From Gammaproteobacteria bacterium (GTDB lineage: Bacteria; Pseudomonadota; Gammaproteobacteria; Pseudomonadales; Halomonadaceae): a stretch of 13,659 bases of DNA. A program made the translations under genes and the position numbers. The notes below the pieces were generated by a model. The model had not been told where the DNA came from and searched no databases. It worked only from the letters and a program-made list of their open reading frames with translations. This document shows, one piece after another, positions 6,149 to 13,659 of this stretch (within the stretch, counting starts at the first letter, position 1; each line of letters starts with the position of its first letter). The stretch covers positions 1 through 13,659 of the forward strand of contig JAMCZP010000302.1 of assembly GCA_023485185.1 (NCBI GenBank), in the 5' to 3' direction.

Positions 6149-7582
6149 TTAAACTGTAAAAGCAGCCTCCTGCTGGCCGGTTTTTAGATCACCAGAGCGC
6201 GTAAGCTCATCGGTAATGCGGTCAATCGCGCGCTTGGCGCGGCCAATCATTTCGTCCACTTCACCCCGGTTAATCGTCAGCGGTGGTGCAAAGCCGAGAA
6301 TGTCGCCTTGGGGCATGGCGCGCGCAATCAGGTTCTCTTCCATAGCAGCGGCAGCCACACGCGGGCCAACTTTAAGCGCTGGATCAAAGTGCAGGCGCTG
6401 TTTGGCATCTGGCGAGAATTCCAGCGCAGCCATAAGGCCAACACCGCGCACATCGCCTAATAGCGGATGACCTTCGAAGTTAGCCTTTAGCTGCTGCTGG
6501 AAGTAAGCGCCAGTTTCGGCAGCGTTACCCACCAGGTTTTCACGCTCGATGATATCCAGATTAGCGAGCCCAGCTGCACAGCCTAGCGCGTGTCCAGAGT
6601 AGGTCCAGCCGTGGCCGATGGGGCCATATTCACCAGTGCCCTGCTCAAGTACTTGCCACACTTTCTCGCCGACAATCACACCAGAAAGCGGCTGGTAAGC
6701 ACTGGTTAAGCCTTTGGCGATAGTCACCAGGTCAGGCTTCATGTTGTAGTGGTGGCTGCCGAAGTCAGAGCCGGTACGGCCAAAGCCGCATACCACTTCG
6801 TCAGCGATCAGTAGCACATCGTACTTCGCCAGCACGGCTTGGATCGCATCCCAGTAGCCTTCCGGTGGCGGCACGATACCACCCGTGCCCAACACCGGCT
6901 CGCCGATAAAGGCGGCCACGGTATCGGGGCCTTCTTCCAGAATCATCGCTTCCAGCTTGTCGGCGCAGTAGGAGGAGAACTCAAGCTCCGTCATACCGTG
7001 CTGTTCGGCGGCACGCAGGTAGTAGTGCGGCGCTTCGGTATGGCGAATGGTGTCAATTGGCAGGTCGAAGTGGTCATGGAATGCTTTCAGACCCGTCAGC
7101 GAGCCAGAAGCGATACCAGAACCGTGGTAGCCGCGCATGCGTGAAATAACTTTTTTCTTCTGCGGACGGCCTAATACGTTGTTGTAGTAACGCACAATCT
7201 TGAGTTGGGTTTCATTGGCGTCTGAACCGGACATGCCGTAGTAGACCTTGGACATGTTCATGCCCGCAATCTTCAAAATACGCTCGGAAAGCTCGATTTG
7301 TGGCTCGTTAGAGTGGCCCACGTAGGTGTGATAGTAGGAGAGCTCTAGCGCTTGCTTGTAGATCGCTTCGGCAACTTCGGTGCGACCATAGCCGATGTTG
7401 ACGCAATAAAGCCCGGCAAAGCCGTCGATAAATTCACGGCCATCTTTATCCACGATATTGATGCCTTTACCGCCGGTAATCACGCGGCCTGGCGCATCGC
7501 CGTGGGCGAAATCGCGCAGGTGGGTAGAGGCGTGGAAAGTGACTTTACGATCGCGTTCGATCAGGTCCTGATGCAAGCTCAT
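6149..7582 (-). CDS. doeD: Diaminobutyrate transaminase of ectoine degradation
   Basis: A class III PLP-dependent aminotransferase of 477 residues, the usual size. DoeD converts L-2,4-diaminobutyrate to aspartate 4-semialdehyde, the third step after ectoine ring opening and deacetylation. Visible motifs are SGSDANET (118-125) in the PLP-phosphate region, MRGYHGSGIASGSLTG (149-164), GEPVLGTGGIVPPPEGYW (227-244), the PLP-contacting Asp261 in LIADEVVCGFGRTG, and the Schiff-base Lys290 in TIAKGLTSAYQPLSG. Sequence alone would also fit omega-amino acid:pyruvate transaminases; the specific call rests on being the last gene of the doe cluster. It follows doeC after 185 bp that contain a nested inverted repeat and a small hairpin. 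The start at 7582 has an AGAGA-type ribosome site. A strong terminator follows. Confidence 0.9.
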   Translation of the reverse strand: MSLHQDLIERDRKVTFHASTHLRDFAHGDAPGRVITGGKGINIVDKDGREFIDGFAGLYCVNIGYGRTEVAEAIYKQALELSYYHTYVGHSNEPQIELSERILKIAGMNMSKVYYGMSGSDANETQLKIVRYYNNVLGRPQKKKVISRMRGYHGSGIASGSLTGLKAFHDHFDLPIDTIRHTEAPHYYLRAAEQHGMTELEFSSYCADKLEAMILEEGPDTVAAFIGEPVLGTGGIVPPPEGYWDAIQAVLAKYDVLLIADEVVCGFGRTGSDFGSHHYNMKPDLVTIAKGLTSAYQPLSGVIVGEKVWQVLEQGTGEYGPIGHGWTYSGHALGCAAGLANLDIIERENLVGNAAETGAYFQQQLKANFEGHPLLGDVRGVGLMAALEFSPDAKQRLHFDPALKVGPRVAAAAMEENLIARAMPQGDILGFAPPLTINRGEVDEMIGRAKRAIDRITDELTRSGDLKTGQQEAAFTV

Positions 7583-7607
7583 AGTGTTCTCTCTGTACGA
7601 TAAACCT

Positions 7608-7622
7608 CCCCGATCAGCGGGG
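7608..7622. repeat. Small GC hairpin upstream of doeD
   Basis: The inverted repeat ccccg/cgggg (7608-7612 and 7618-7622) has a 5-base loop. It lies 25-40 bases upstream of the doeD ATG, in the leader of its mRNA. It is not followed by a T-tract in the - direction, so it is not an obvious terminator. It may affect mRNA stability or doeD translation. Confidence 0.45.
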
Positions 7623-7649
7623 CGGCATTAAAAATATTGTGGGCTGCAC

Positions 7650-7746
7650 GGCTGATTAGGCACACGCGAACACGCTGTAAACCCATCCCTGGGTGCTCGG
7701 CTTTTTCATCCCTGAAAAAGACGGTTCGCTTAGTGCCTAACCAGCC
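7650..7746. repeat. Nested inverted-repeat element between doeC and doeD
   Basis: A 97-bp structured element. The outer arms 7650-7663 and 7733-7746 pair over 14 bases with one mismatch. A second arm pair, gcgaac (7666-7671) and gttcgc (7724-7729), continues the stem. Inside lie two separate hairpins: 7681-7694 (ACCCA/TGGGT) and 7701-7720 (CTTTTTCA/TGAAAAAG). Both hairpins show the same TCCC loop flanked by CA and TG. This architecture looks like a genome-dispersed intergenic repeat rather than a terminator. It starts 22 bases past the doeC stop and so would be carried in a doeC-doeD transcript. Confidence 0.8.
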
Positions 7747-7767
7747 TCGACTGCGACTCTATCCTCG

Positions 7768-9264
7768 CTAGCTCCCCGACACCGAACCCAGCGCGCCCAG
7801 GCAGTAGTACTTGGTCTCGAGATACTCATCGATACCGGTGGCGCCGCCTTCACGGCCAAGGCCGGACTGCTTCACGCCGCCGAAGGGTACTGGCGGGCCG
7901 GTCATTTTCACCGAGTTGACGCTGACCATGCCGTACTCAAGCGCGCGCATCAGCTTCCAAATGCGGCGAATATCGTGGGTATAGATATACGCGGCCAAAC
8001 CGTATTCGGTGTCGTTGGCCATTTCAATCACTTCATCGTCGGTGCTGTAAGCGGTGATGCCGGCGACCGGCGCAAAGTTCTCTTCCCGCCACACTTTCAT
8101 CTGGGGCGTTACGCCGGTCAGCATGACTGGCATAAAGAAGTTTTCACCCGGTGCTTTGTTCTGATCACCACCGATCATAGTAGCGCCTTTGGAAATGGCA
8201 TCATCAACAATCGCGGCAGATTTTTCCACCGCTTGGCGGTGAATCAGTGGGCCAAGATCAATCTCACTTTGCAAACCATTACCTACCGTGAGGGCAGACA
8301 TACGCTCGGCAAACTGCTCAACGAACTCATCGTGGATCGATTCGTGCACCAGAATACGGTTAGCCGCTAAGCAGTCCTGTCCGGCGGTTTGGAACTTGGC
8401 GTCCACCGCGGCGTAGGCCGCTTGTTTAGGATCCATATCCGGCCCGACGATAAACGGCGCGTTGCCGCCCAACTCTAAGGAGAGCCGTTTTACCGTGTTA
8501 GCGCTTTGCTCGATCAGTAGGCGACCTACCCGTGTGGAACCAGTGAACGAGAGCGCCCGAATACGCGACTCACCACACAGAATTTTAGAGACTTCCGCCG
8601 GGTCGCCTAGCACCACGTTGAAAATACCCGCTGGAATGCCGGCACGCTCGGCAAGCTCCGCCAGCGCCAACGCCGAGAACGGTGTTTCATTGGCAGGCTT
8701 AACGATTACTGGGCAGCCAGCGGCCAGCGCGGCGGCCGCTTTGCGGGTTATCATCGCCAGCGGGAAATTCCAGGGCGTAATCATGGCCGCAATACCCACC
8801 GGCTCTTTAATGGTGCCAAGTGAGGCATTAGGGATGTGGCTGGGAATGGTTTCGCCGTAGGTACGCTTGCCCTCTTCTGCGAACCAACGCACGAAGCTAG
8901 CACCGTACTCTACTTCACCACGGGCATCGGGCAGCGGCTTGCCCTGTTCCAGTGTCATGATGGTGGCGAGGTCTTCACGGTTGGCTTGAATCAGGTCATA
9001 CCAGGCCAGTAAACGCTCGCAGCGCTCGTCGGCGCGTAGCGCCCGCCAGTGAACAAACGCAGCCTCAGCGGCATCCACCGCAGCGGTAATCTGTTCGGCT
9101 TCCAGCAGCGGGATATGGCCAATGGCTTCATTGGTGGCAGGATCATACACCGCCTCTTCGCGACCACCTTCACCGTGGGTCCATTTACCGTTCACGTAGG
9201 CGTACTGCCGGAACAGACGCGGATCTTCCAGGCGCTTGGCAAGCGTGGTCGATAGTGTGGTCAT
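7768..9264 (-). CDS. doeC: Aspartate-semialdehyde / succinate-semialdehyde-type dehydrogenase of ectoine degradation
   Basis: An NAD(P)-dependent aldehyde dehydrogenase of 498 residues. DoeC oxidises aspartate 4-semialdehyde to aspartate, the last step of ectoine catabolism. The ALDH motifs are complete: TPWNFP with Asn166, VIVKP with Lys189, FTGSTRVG (240-247) for cofactor binding, LSLELGG with general base Glu264, and the catalytic Cys298 in AGQDCLAAN. I chose the ATG at 9264, which follows GGGAGG; an upstream in-frame start at 9336 would add 24 residues without a good ribosome site. By sequence it is a succinate-semialdehyde dehydrogenase-like enzyme (GabD family); the specific role is inferred from the cluster. 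It is separated from doeX by 217 bp containing long A/T runs but no clear terminator, so it may have its own promoter there. The 185 bp after it hold the structured repeat before doeD. Confidence 0.92.
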   Translation of the reverse strand: MTTLSTTLAKRLEDPRLFRQYAYVNGKWTHGEGGREEAVYDPATNEAIGHIPLLEAEQITAAVDAAEAAFVHWRALRADERCERLLAWYDLIQANREDLATIMTLEQGKPLPDARGEVEYGASFVRWFAEEGKRTYGETIPSHIPNASLGTIKEPVGIAAMITPWNFPLAMITRKAAAALAAGCPVIVKPANETPFSALALAELAERAGIPAGIFNVVLGDPAEVSKILCGESRIRALSFTGSTRVGRLLIEQSANTVKRLSLELGGNAPFIVGPDMDPKQAAYAAVDAKFQTAGQDCLAANRILVHESIHDEFVEQFAERMSALTVGNGLQSEIDLGPLIHRQAVEKSAAIVDDAISKGATMIGGDQNKAPGENFFMPVMLTGVTPQMKVWREENFAPVAGITAYSTDDEVIEMANDTEYGLAAYIYTHDIRRIWKLMRALEYGMVSVNSVKMTGPPVPFGGVKQSGLGREGGATGIDEYLETKYYCLGALGSVSGS

Positions 9265-9481
9265 GGAAACCTCCCTCAAATGCAGTCTGGCTAACCGAAC
9301 GCTGCAGAAACTGTGTGGCATTGTCAGCAAGCTCATTGCCTTGCCGTCGAATGCACCCAGGTTAACGAAGAGTGGCCACGAAGTGTTTTTGAAAACCGAG
9401 ACTTATCACGCGACTTTTTTTGTCAGCGGTCGTTTGGCAGTGCTTTTTTTTGTTGTACTGGGTAATAGCTTTTGGTGGGGC

Positions 9482-9958
9482 CTAAAGAATGTCGTCGGTA
9501 TCAATACCGATAGGCACACGTTTGACGGTTTTAGTCACGATATAGGTGAAGTAGCGCTCGATACCGGCCTCGGACACCAGCCACTTATCCATCAGGCGTT
9601 GATAGCTATCAATGGTGCGGGCTTCAAACTTCACTAGGTAATCCACTCCACCCCCTACCGCCACACACTCAGTGACTTCGGTGGTTTGCATCACCAGCGC
9701 TTCAAAACGGGCAAAGCTTTCGGCGTTGTGTTGCTTAAGCTCGATCTGCACCCACACGGGATTGCGCGGCACCAACACATTCGCGTTGATGCGCGCCGTA
9801 TACCCTTCGATCACACCGGCTTTTTCAAGGCGCTTCACGCGTTCCCAACAGGGACTGACCGAGAGATTGATCGCCTCGGCCAGTTTCGACTTGGTGATTC
9901 GCCCATCACGAGAGAGGATGTCGAGAATTTTCAGATCGTAACGGTCAAGTTTTATCAT
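9482..9958 (-). CDS. doeX: Lrp/AsnC-family regulator of ectoine degradation
   Basis: A 158-residue Lrp/AsnC protein of typical length. It has an N-terminal winged HTH (about 5-55, with LDRYDLKILDILSRDGRITKSK-like opening and recognition segment LSVSPCWERVKRLEKAGVI at 32-50) and a C-terminal ligand-sensing RAM domain (about 65-150). Its position directly after doeB (8-bp gap) matches DoeX of Halomonas elongata, which is reported to bind DNA near doeA. The effector is not deducible from sequence, though an ectoine breakdown intermediate is plausible. The start at 9958 has GGAGG about 13 bases upstream, inside the end of doeB, suggesting translational coupling. Confidence 0.92.
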   Translation of the reverse strand: MIKLDRYDLKILDILSRDGRITKSKLAEAINLSVSPCWERVKRLEKAGVIEGYTARINANVLVPRNPVWVQIELKQHNAESFARFEALVMQTTEVTECVAVGGGVDYLVKFEARTIDSYQRLMDKWLVSEAGIERYFTYIVTKTVKRVPIGIDTDDIL

Positions 9959-9966
9959 GCTGGGGG

Positions 9967-10998
9967 CTACGCCTCCAGGCGGTCAACAACATCGGCAATC
10001 ACCGCCAGGGTGTCCCCCATATTGATGAGCGAGGGCGCACGGCGGGCCATCAAAATGCCATCACGCTCGGCTTTGTAGGCCACTGGTGCAGTGCCGCTGC
10101 GAGTCATGTCATACACATAGGCGATGGTTTGCCCTTTTTTCACTTCATCACCGAGTGCCACCAATAACTCTAACACGCCGGAGTGCTGGCTCTGCACGTA
10201 ACAGCTGGCATCGGGCATATCGAGATACATCTGCCCGCCTGCAGGCATTTCGACTTCGCCTTTGACTAGCCCGTAGTGAATCAGGAAATTGCGCACGCCG
10301 CGTTCGGCAATGGCGATACTTAAGGGCGTCGACGTGCCGCCGCCGCCAAGCTCGGTGGCCACAAACACTTTGCCCTGGCGCTCGCAGGCGGTGTCGAAGA
10401 GTTTTTCCGCATCCAGCTCAAACATCACCATGGCGTAGGGGGCGCCAAACGCTTTGGCGCCTTCCAGCGCGGACTGCTGCTGCACTTTGTTATCCAGTAC
10501 GTGAGACGCACCAAACGGCAGAATATCCAGCGTGCGGCCGCCCGAGTGGAGATCAAGCACCACATCACTCATCGGCACCAGCACGCGGGTGAAGTAATCG
10601 GCAATCTGCGGCGTGACGCTGCCGTTGGGGTCGCCGGGAAAACTGCGGTTGAGGTTGCCCTTATCCATCGGCGAAGTGCGCTTTCCCGCCATCACGGCTG
10701 GGGTGTTCATGCATGGCACGATAATCACGCGGCCGGTGACGTCTTCTGCCTTCAGCGTTGAGGAGAGTTTCAGCAGCGAGGTGATGCCCTCGTACTCATC
10801 GCCGTGGTTACCGCCGGTCAATAGCGCCGTGGGGCCGTCGCCGTTTTTCACCACGGTCACCGGAATCATCACTGCGCCCCAGGCGGATTCGTCAGTGGAG
10901 ATGGGCAGTTTTAAAAAGCCGTGCTGCACGCCATCGGCATCAAAATCAACGGTGGCGGAAATGGGGCTTGGCCGCAATTGGTTCGCTTGATCAGTCAT
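9967..10998 (-). CDS. doeB: N-alpha-acetyl-L-2,4-diaminobutyrate deacetylase
   Basis: A 343-residue zinc hydrolase of the succinylglutamate desuccinylase/aspartoacylase (AstE/AspA, M14-like) family. DoeB removes the acetyl group from N-alpha-acetyl-diaminobutyrate, giving diaminobutyrate and acetate. The zinc ligands are visible: His65 and Glu68 in GGNHGDEYEG, and His151 in LDLHSGG. The substrate-binding NLNRSFPG (115-122) is also typical. The C-terminal ~80 residues form a biotinyl-lipoyl-like beta barrel (ELLVALGDEVKKGQTIAYVYD) seen in this subfamily. The ATG at 10998 has an AAGGA ribosome site. It lies 25 bp after doeA and 8 bp before doeX, so the three form one operon. The functional call comes from family plus cluster position. 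Confidence 0.95.
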   Translation of the reverse strand: MTDQANQLRPSPISATVDFDADGVQHGFLKLPISTDESAWGAVMIPVTVVKNGDGPTALLTGGNHGDEYEGITSLLKLSSTLKAEDVTGRVIIVPCMNTPAVMAGKRTSPMDKGNLNRSFPGDPNGSVTPQIADYFTRVLVPMSDVVLDLHSGGRTLDILPFGASHVLDNKVQQQSALEGAKAFGAPYAMVMFELDAEKLFDTACERQGKVFVATELGGGGTSTPLSIAIAERGVRNFLIHYGLVKGEVEMPAGGQMYLDMPDASCYVQSQHSGVLELLVALGDEVKKGQTIAYVYDMTRSGTAPVAYKAERDGILMARRAPSLINMGDTLAVIADVVDRLEA

Positions 10999-11023
10999 TG
11001 GATATTCCTTTTTTTACAAACCA

Positions 11024-12238
11024 CTACTTAACAAACAGCTGGCGCGGAAAATTGGCCAGGGTTTCGCAGCCGTCTTCGGTAATTAAGATGCTTTCGGTAA
11101 TTTCCAAGCCCCAGTTTTCTTCCCAGAGCCCCGGCATAAAGTGGAATGTCATGCCCGGCTCCAGAATAGTGTCATCGGAGGGACGCAGACTCATGGTGCG
11201 CTCACCCCAGTCGGGCGGGTACGAAATACCGATAGGATAACCACAGCGGGCGCCGCCCCGGTCAAAGCCATATTTATCCATCGCCGCACCCAGCGCCATG
11301 GCGATATCCGCCGTGCGATTGCCAGGCTTAGCCACCGCCAAGCCGTTTTCAATGCCTTCGAGCAGGGCTGATTCTGCGCGAATAAAATCCGTTGGCGGTG
11401 TGCCCAGAAACACGGTGCGTGACATCGGCGCATGATAGCGCTTAAACACTCCGGCAATCTCAAAGAAGGTACCTTCACCTTTGCGAAACGGCGTGTCGTC
11501 CCAGGTCAGGTGCGGCGCGGCAGCATCTTTACCGGTGGGCAGCATAGGCACGATAGCCGGATAGTCGCCGCCAAATACTTTGCCGTTCTCATCCACAAAA
11601 CCTTCGATGCCCACGCGGTAAATCTCGGATACCAGCTTGCTCTTCGGCAAACCCGGCTCAATCACTTCCAGAATACGCGTATGCATACCTTCCACGATTT
11701 TGGCAGCAATACGCATATAGGCGACTTCTTGGGGCGACTTTATCGCCCGGCACCAGTTCACCAGCGAATTGGCATCCATAAAGCGCGCATGGGGCAGCTC
11801 TTTAAGCAGGCTTAGATAGGCCTTGGCAGAGAAGTAGTAGTTATCCATCTCCATGCCCACCACACCCAGGTGCCAACCGCGATCCGGCATGATCGACTGC
11901 GCCAGGTACTCCATCGGGTGCATGTCCGGGTTCTGTACGTAGTAATCTGGATAGTAGGTAATGTTCTCGGGATCGATCCAGCAGGTGAGCAGAGCACCGT
12001 TGGCATCCATGCGCCGTCCGAACCATACCGGCTCGCCTTCAAGGCCCACCAGCACACACTGATGCACATAAAACGACCAACCGTCGTAGCCGGTTAGCCA
12101 AGCCATATTGGAAGGGTCACTGACGATCAGTACGTCAATGCCACGACTGGCCATTTCAGCACGCACTTTCCACAGGCGACTAGCATACTCTTCGCGTGTG
12201 AAAGGCAGGGAAACCTGAGTCATCGGGCAACTCGCCAT
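11024..12238 (-). CDS. doeA: Ectoine hydrolase
   Basis: An M24 (aminopeptidase P/creatinase, 'pita-bread') protein of 404 residues from the ATG at 12238, or 399 from the ATG at 12223. The upstream ATG has GGTGAT 8 bases before it, while 399 residues matches the length I recall for H. elongata DoeA, so the start is uncertain. DoeA opens the ectoine ring to N-alpha-acetyl-diaminobutyrate. It has an N-terminal creatinase-like domain (SDPSNMAWLTGYDGWSFYVH, 40-59) and the catalytic fold from about 165. The metal ligands of true M24 peptidases are partly lost: the first Asp position reads Glu260 (FFEIAG), the second reads Pro271 in APMSRT, and the HG motif is CGYPIG. Glu260 equals Glu255 from the second Met, where I recall the active-site Glu of the homologue EutD. 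The operon continues to doeB. Confidence 0.95.
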   Translation of the reverse strand: MASCPMTQVSLPFTREEYASRLWKVRAEMASRGIDVLIVSDPSNMAWLTGYDGWSFYVHQCVLVGLEGEPVWFGRRMDANGALLTCWIDPENITYYPDYYVQNPDMHPMEYLAQSIMPDRGWHLGVVGMEMDNYYFSAKAYLSLLKELPHARFMDANSLVNWCRAIKSPQEVAYMRIAAKIVEGMHTRILEVIEPGLPKSKLVSEIYRVGIEGFVDENGKVFGGDYPAIVPMLPTGKDAAAPHLTWDDTPFRKGEGTFFEIAGVFKRYHAPMSRTVFLGTPPTDFIRAESALLEGIENGLAVAKPGNRTADIAMALGAAMDKYGFDRGGARCGYPIGISYPPDWGERTMSLRPSDDTILEPGMTFHFMPGLWEENWGLEITESILITEDGCETLANFPRQLFVK

Positions 12239-12463
12239 TAAAGATCACCAAGAACCAACGCGGTTTGTCGCCTACAGGCAAGCAACGTTGGACCACAGGA
12301 TCGACCTGACCTCCGCCGCAGCAGGCCTGCCAATGTCGTCTTGACCCGATACTAGCATCGACCCTTGGTTAGCGGTCAAAGGCTTTATAACAAAAGTTAC
12401 TTTAAAAATGAGCAAAAGCGCATATTTGTTAACTACGTGCAGCTATACGGGAGTTCACAGTGC
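12239..12463 (-). promoter_or_regulatory. Putative doeA promoter and leader region
   Basis: This 225-bp gap between the topoisomerase stop and doeA must hold the promoter of the doe operon unless it is read through from the topoisomerase gene. On the - strand a TATAAA -10-like box lies at 12384-12389 in an AT-rich stretch; no good -35 is spaced from it. A near-perfect 14-bp palindrome with a CTAG centre (12347-12360) lies downstream of that box, and a CCAACG/CGTTGG dyad (12255-12260 and 12286-12291) lies in the leader. These are candidate sites for DoeX or RNA structure; none is proven. Confidence 0.35.
12347..12360. repeat. CTAG-centred palindrome upstream of doeA
   Basis: The sequence cgatactagcatcg reads the same on both strands at 12 of 14 positions. 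It lies about 110-120 bases upstream of the doeA start, inside the presumed regulatory region, so it is a candidate operator. Confidence 0.4.
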
Positions 12464-13471
12464 TTACGCTTCGTCTTTTAAACGGCTGCGCAGTAGTTCA
12501 AGCACAGCGCGTTCATCGGGGCCAGTGAGTTCATCTTGTTCGAGTTCGGATTCGACTAGTTGGCGAAAGTGTTCCAGCGTACGGCCATCCAGATAGCTCT
12601 CCACGACACGCGGATCAATGTAACTGGCTTTGGCAATGCTCGGCGTATTGCCCAACTTTTTGGACACCCGCTCTACTGCTTGACGAACATTGCGCTCACT
12701 GGTTTTTTCATCTTCACCTATCCCTAGCTCTTCCAGTGCCAGCGCCGCTATGGAGGTACCTGCCCAGGTGCGAAAATCTTTGGCGCTAAACGCCTCCCCC
12801 ATTACTTCATGGATGTAACCATTAAGATCGTGGCTATCCACGCGCACTTTATTGCCCTCTTCATCGAAGTATTTGAATATCTCGTAACCCGGCGTGTCAT
12901 CCAACTCCGCCACGACACTCGCCAAGCGGGCATCCTCCACCACGCGGTGCTGGGTTTGGCCGCTTTTGCCCTGATAGTCAAAAATCAGTTCATCACCATC
13001 AATGGTTAAATGCCGGGAACGCATAGTGGTTAATCCATAGGAGTCATTCTGTTCTCGATAACGCTCACTGCCAGGGCGAAAATAAGCGCTATCGATTAGC
13101 CGCACCATACAGGCCAACACCTTTTCCCGTGGCAAGCCATCAAGCGTTAAGTGTTGGCCGGTAATACGTCGCATCGTGGTTAGCTTCTGCGCAAACCCAA
13201 CCATGCGGTCAAACTTGAGCGCCTCGCGCTTCTCGCGCCATTTGGGGTTATAGATATACTGTTTACGCCCGGCATCATCACGCCCTGTAGCGTAAATATG
13301 GTGGCGACGGTTGAGTACTATCTCCACATCATGCCAGGCGGGAGGAATCGCTAACGAAGCAATCCAACTACGCCAAGTCTTATCCTGCAGCGTTTGACCT
13401 CCAGCAGTACGATAGGTAAATCCTTTGCCACGGCGGTGGCGCGTCACCATTTTTGGGGAGCGTGCGGTCAT
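12464..13471 (-). CDS. DNA topoisomerase IB
   Basis: A bacterial type IB topoisomerase of 335 residues, the usual size for the bacterial/poxvirus-like class. It relaxes supercoils through a 3'-phosphotyrosyl intermediate without ATP. Comparing with vaccinia topoisomerase from memory, the catalytic set is intact: Arg132 (AYFRPGSERY), Lys169 in YQGKSG, Arg234 in AKDFRTWAG, Asn276 in LGNTPSIAK (His in vaccinia, Asn is usual in bacteria) and nucleophile Tyr284 in ASYIDPRVV. SYGLTTMRSRHL (144-155) is also diagnostic. The ATG at 13471 follows AAGGA; a longer frame could only start at TTG (13489). The C-terminal ~40 residues are acidic. It is a single gene on the same strand as doeA, with 225 bp between, and divergent from the gene at 13637. 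Its cellular need is unclear, as these enzymes are typically dispensable and patchily distributed. Confidence 0.93.
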   Translation of the reverse strand: MTARSPKMVTRHRRGKGFTYRTAGGQTLQDKTWRSWIASLAIPPAWHDVEIVLNRRHHIYATGRDDAGRKQYIYNPKWREKREALKFDRMVGFAQKLTTMRRITGQHLTLDGLPREKVLACMVRLIDSAYFRPGSERYREQNDSYGLTTMRSRHLTIDGDELIFDYQGKSGQTQHRVVEDARLASVVAELDDTPGYEIFKYFDEEGNKVRVDSHDLNGYIHEVMGEAFSAKDFRTWAGTSIAALALEELGIGEDEKTSERNVRQAVERVSKKLGNTPSIAKASYIDPRVVESYLDGRTLEHFRQLVESELEQDELTGPDERAVLELLRSRLKDEA

Positions 13472-13636
13472 GGTAATGTCCTTTTCCAAGGCCTGACACG
13501 GCGCGCGTTTAGCGCACTTGCAGGTTGCTTAACGGGTCTGTTGCCATCATTAACGCGTGCGTATCCCTTGCAGCGCTAACCCTACCTCACCCATGATAGC
13601 TGTTAATCACAAACACGCGATGGAACCGGAGGCGAT

Positions 13637-13659
13637 ATGAAAATTGTTGTGCATATTGA
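13637..13659 (+). CDS. Start of an unidentified gene (3' end outside window)
   Basis: An ATG at 13637 is preceded by CCGGAGG about 5 bases upstream, a strong ribosome-binding site, and opens a frame beginning MKIVVHI before the window ends. Seven full codons are not enough to name a family. It is divergent from the topoisomerase gene, with 165 bp between them that would contain both promoters. Confidence 0.5.

Noticed and set aside
7608..7622. Terminator between doeC and doeD
   Set aside because: The hairpin is short and not followed by a T-tract on the - strand; it lies in the doeD leader.
7975..8860. Long + strand open frames (131 and 132 codons) opposite doeC
   Set aside because: They are antisense to an intact aldehyde dehydrogenase and have no recognisable domain or ribosome site; GC-rich codon use on the - strand creates such frames.
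9265..9336. N-terminal extension of doeC to 9336
   Set aside because: The upstream start lacks a good ribosome site, whereas the ATG at 9264 follows GGGAGG and gives a normal ALDH length.
9686..10078. A 130-codon + strand frame across the doeX-doeB junction
   Set aside because: It is antisense to two well-supported genes and its translation shows no family features.
12464..13471. Phage integrase (tyrosine recombinase)
   Set aside because: It shares the Arg-Lys-Arg-Tyr chemistry, but SYGLTTMRSRH, YQGKSG and LGNTPSIAKASYIDPRV are topoisomerase IB signatures.

Overview
The window reads as chromosomal DNA from a moderately halophilic gammaproteobacterium, most likely Halomonas or a close relative. 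The main reason is the complete ectoine-degradation cluster doeA-doeB-doeX-doeC-doeD, in the order I know from Halomonas elongata. Base composition and gene style in the rest of the window fit. This assignment rests on recognition of protein families by eye; no database was searched.

Left part (1-3488, + strand): a tightly packed three-gene unit that looks like accessory DNA. It holds the C-terminal two thirds of an adenine-specific DNA methyltransferase (cut by the window edge), a small HipA-like kinase starting 1 bp after it, and a DUF3037 protein overlapping the kinase by ATGA. The first ~600 and last ~700 bases of the methyltransferase are GC-rich, but its specificity region and the kinase gene are clearly AT-richer, which suggests a mosaic history. 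This unit is the best candidate here for a poorly described system, possibly anti-phage defence.

Middle (3489-6127, - strand): a LysE-family exporter, then a likely HAD dehalogenase / antibiotic-biosynthesis-monooxygenase-like protein / LuxS transcription unit ending in a strong rho-independent terminator. Three 14-bp tandem repeats lie just before the dehalogenase gene.

Right-centre (6128-12238, - strand): the doe cluster. DoeA opens the ectoine ring to N-alpha-acetyl-diaminobutyrate, DoeB removes the acetyl group, DoeD transaminates diaminobutyrate to aspartate semialdehyde, and DoeC oxidises that to aspartate. DoeX is the Lrp/AsnC-type regulator. doeA, doeB and doeX are close together. 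doeC follows after a 217-bp gap, then doeD after a 185-bp gap holding an elaborate nested inverted repeat, and a perfect GC-rich terminator closes the cluster.

Right end (12464-13659): a type IB DNA topoisomerase on the - strand with all catalytic residues visible, a 165-bp divergent gap, and the first seven codons of a + strand gene that runs off the window. No tRNA, rRNA, CRISPR array or insertion sequence was seen, and no gene-free stretch exceeds 300 bases.
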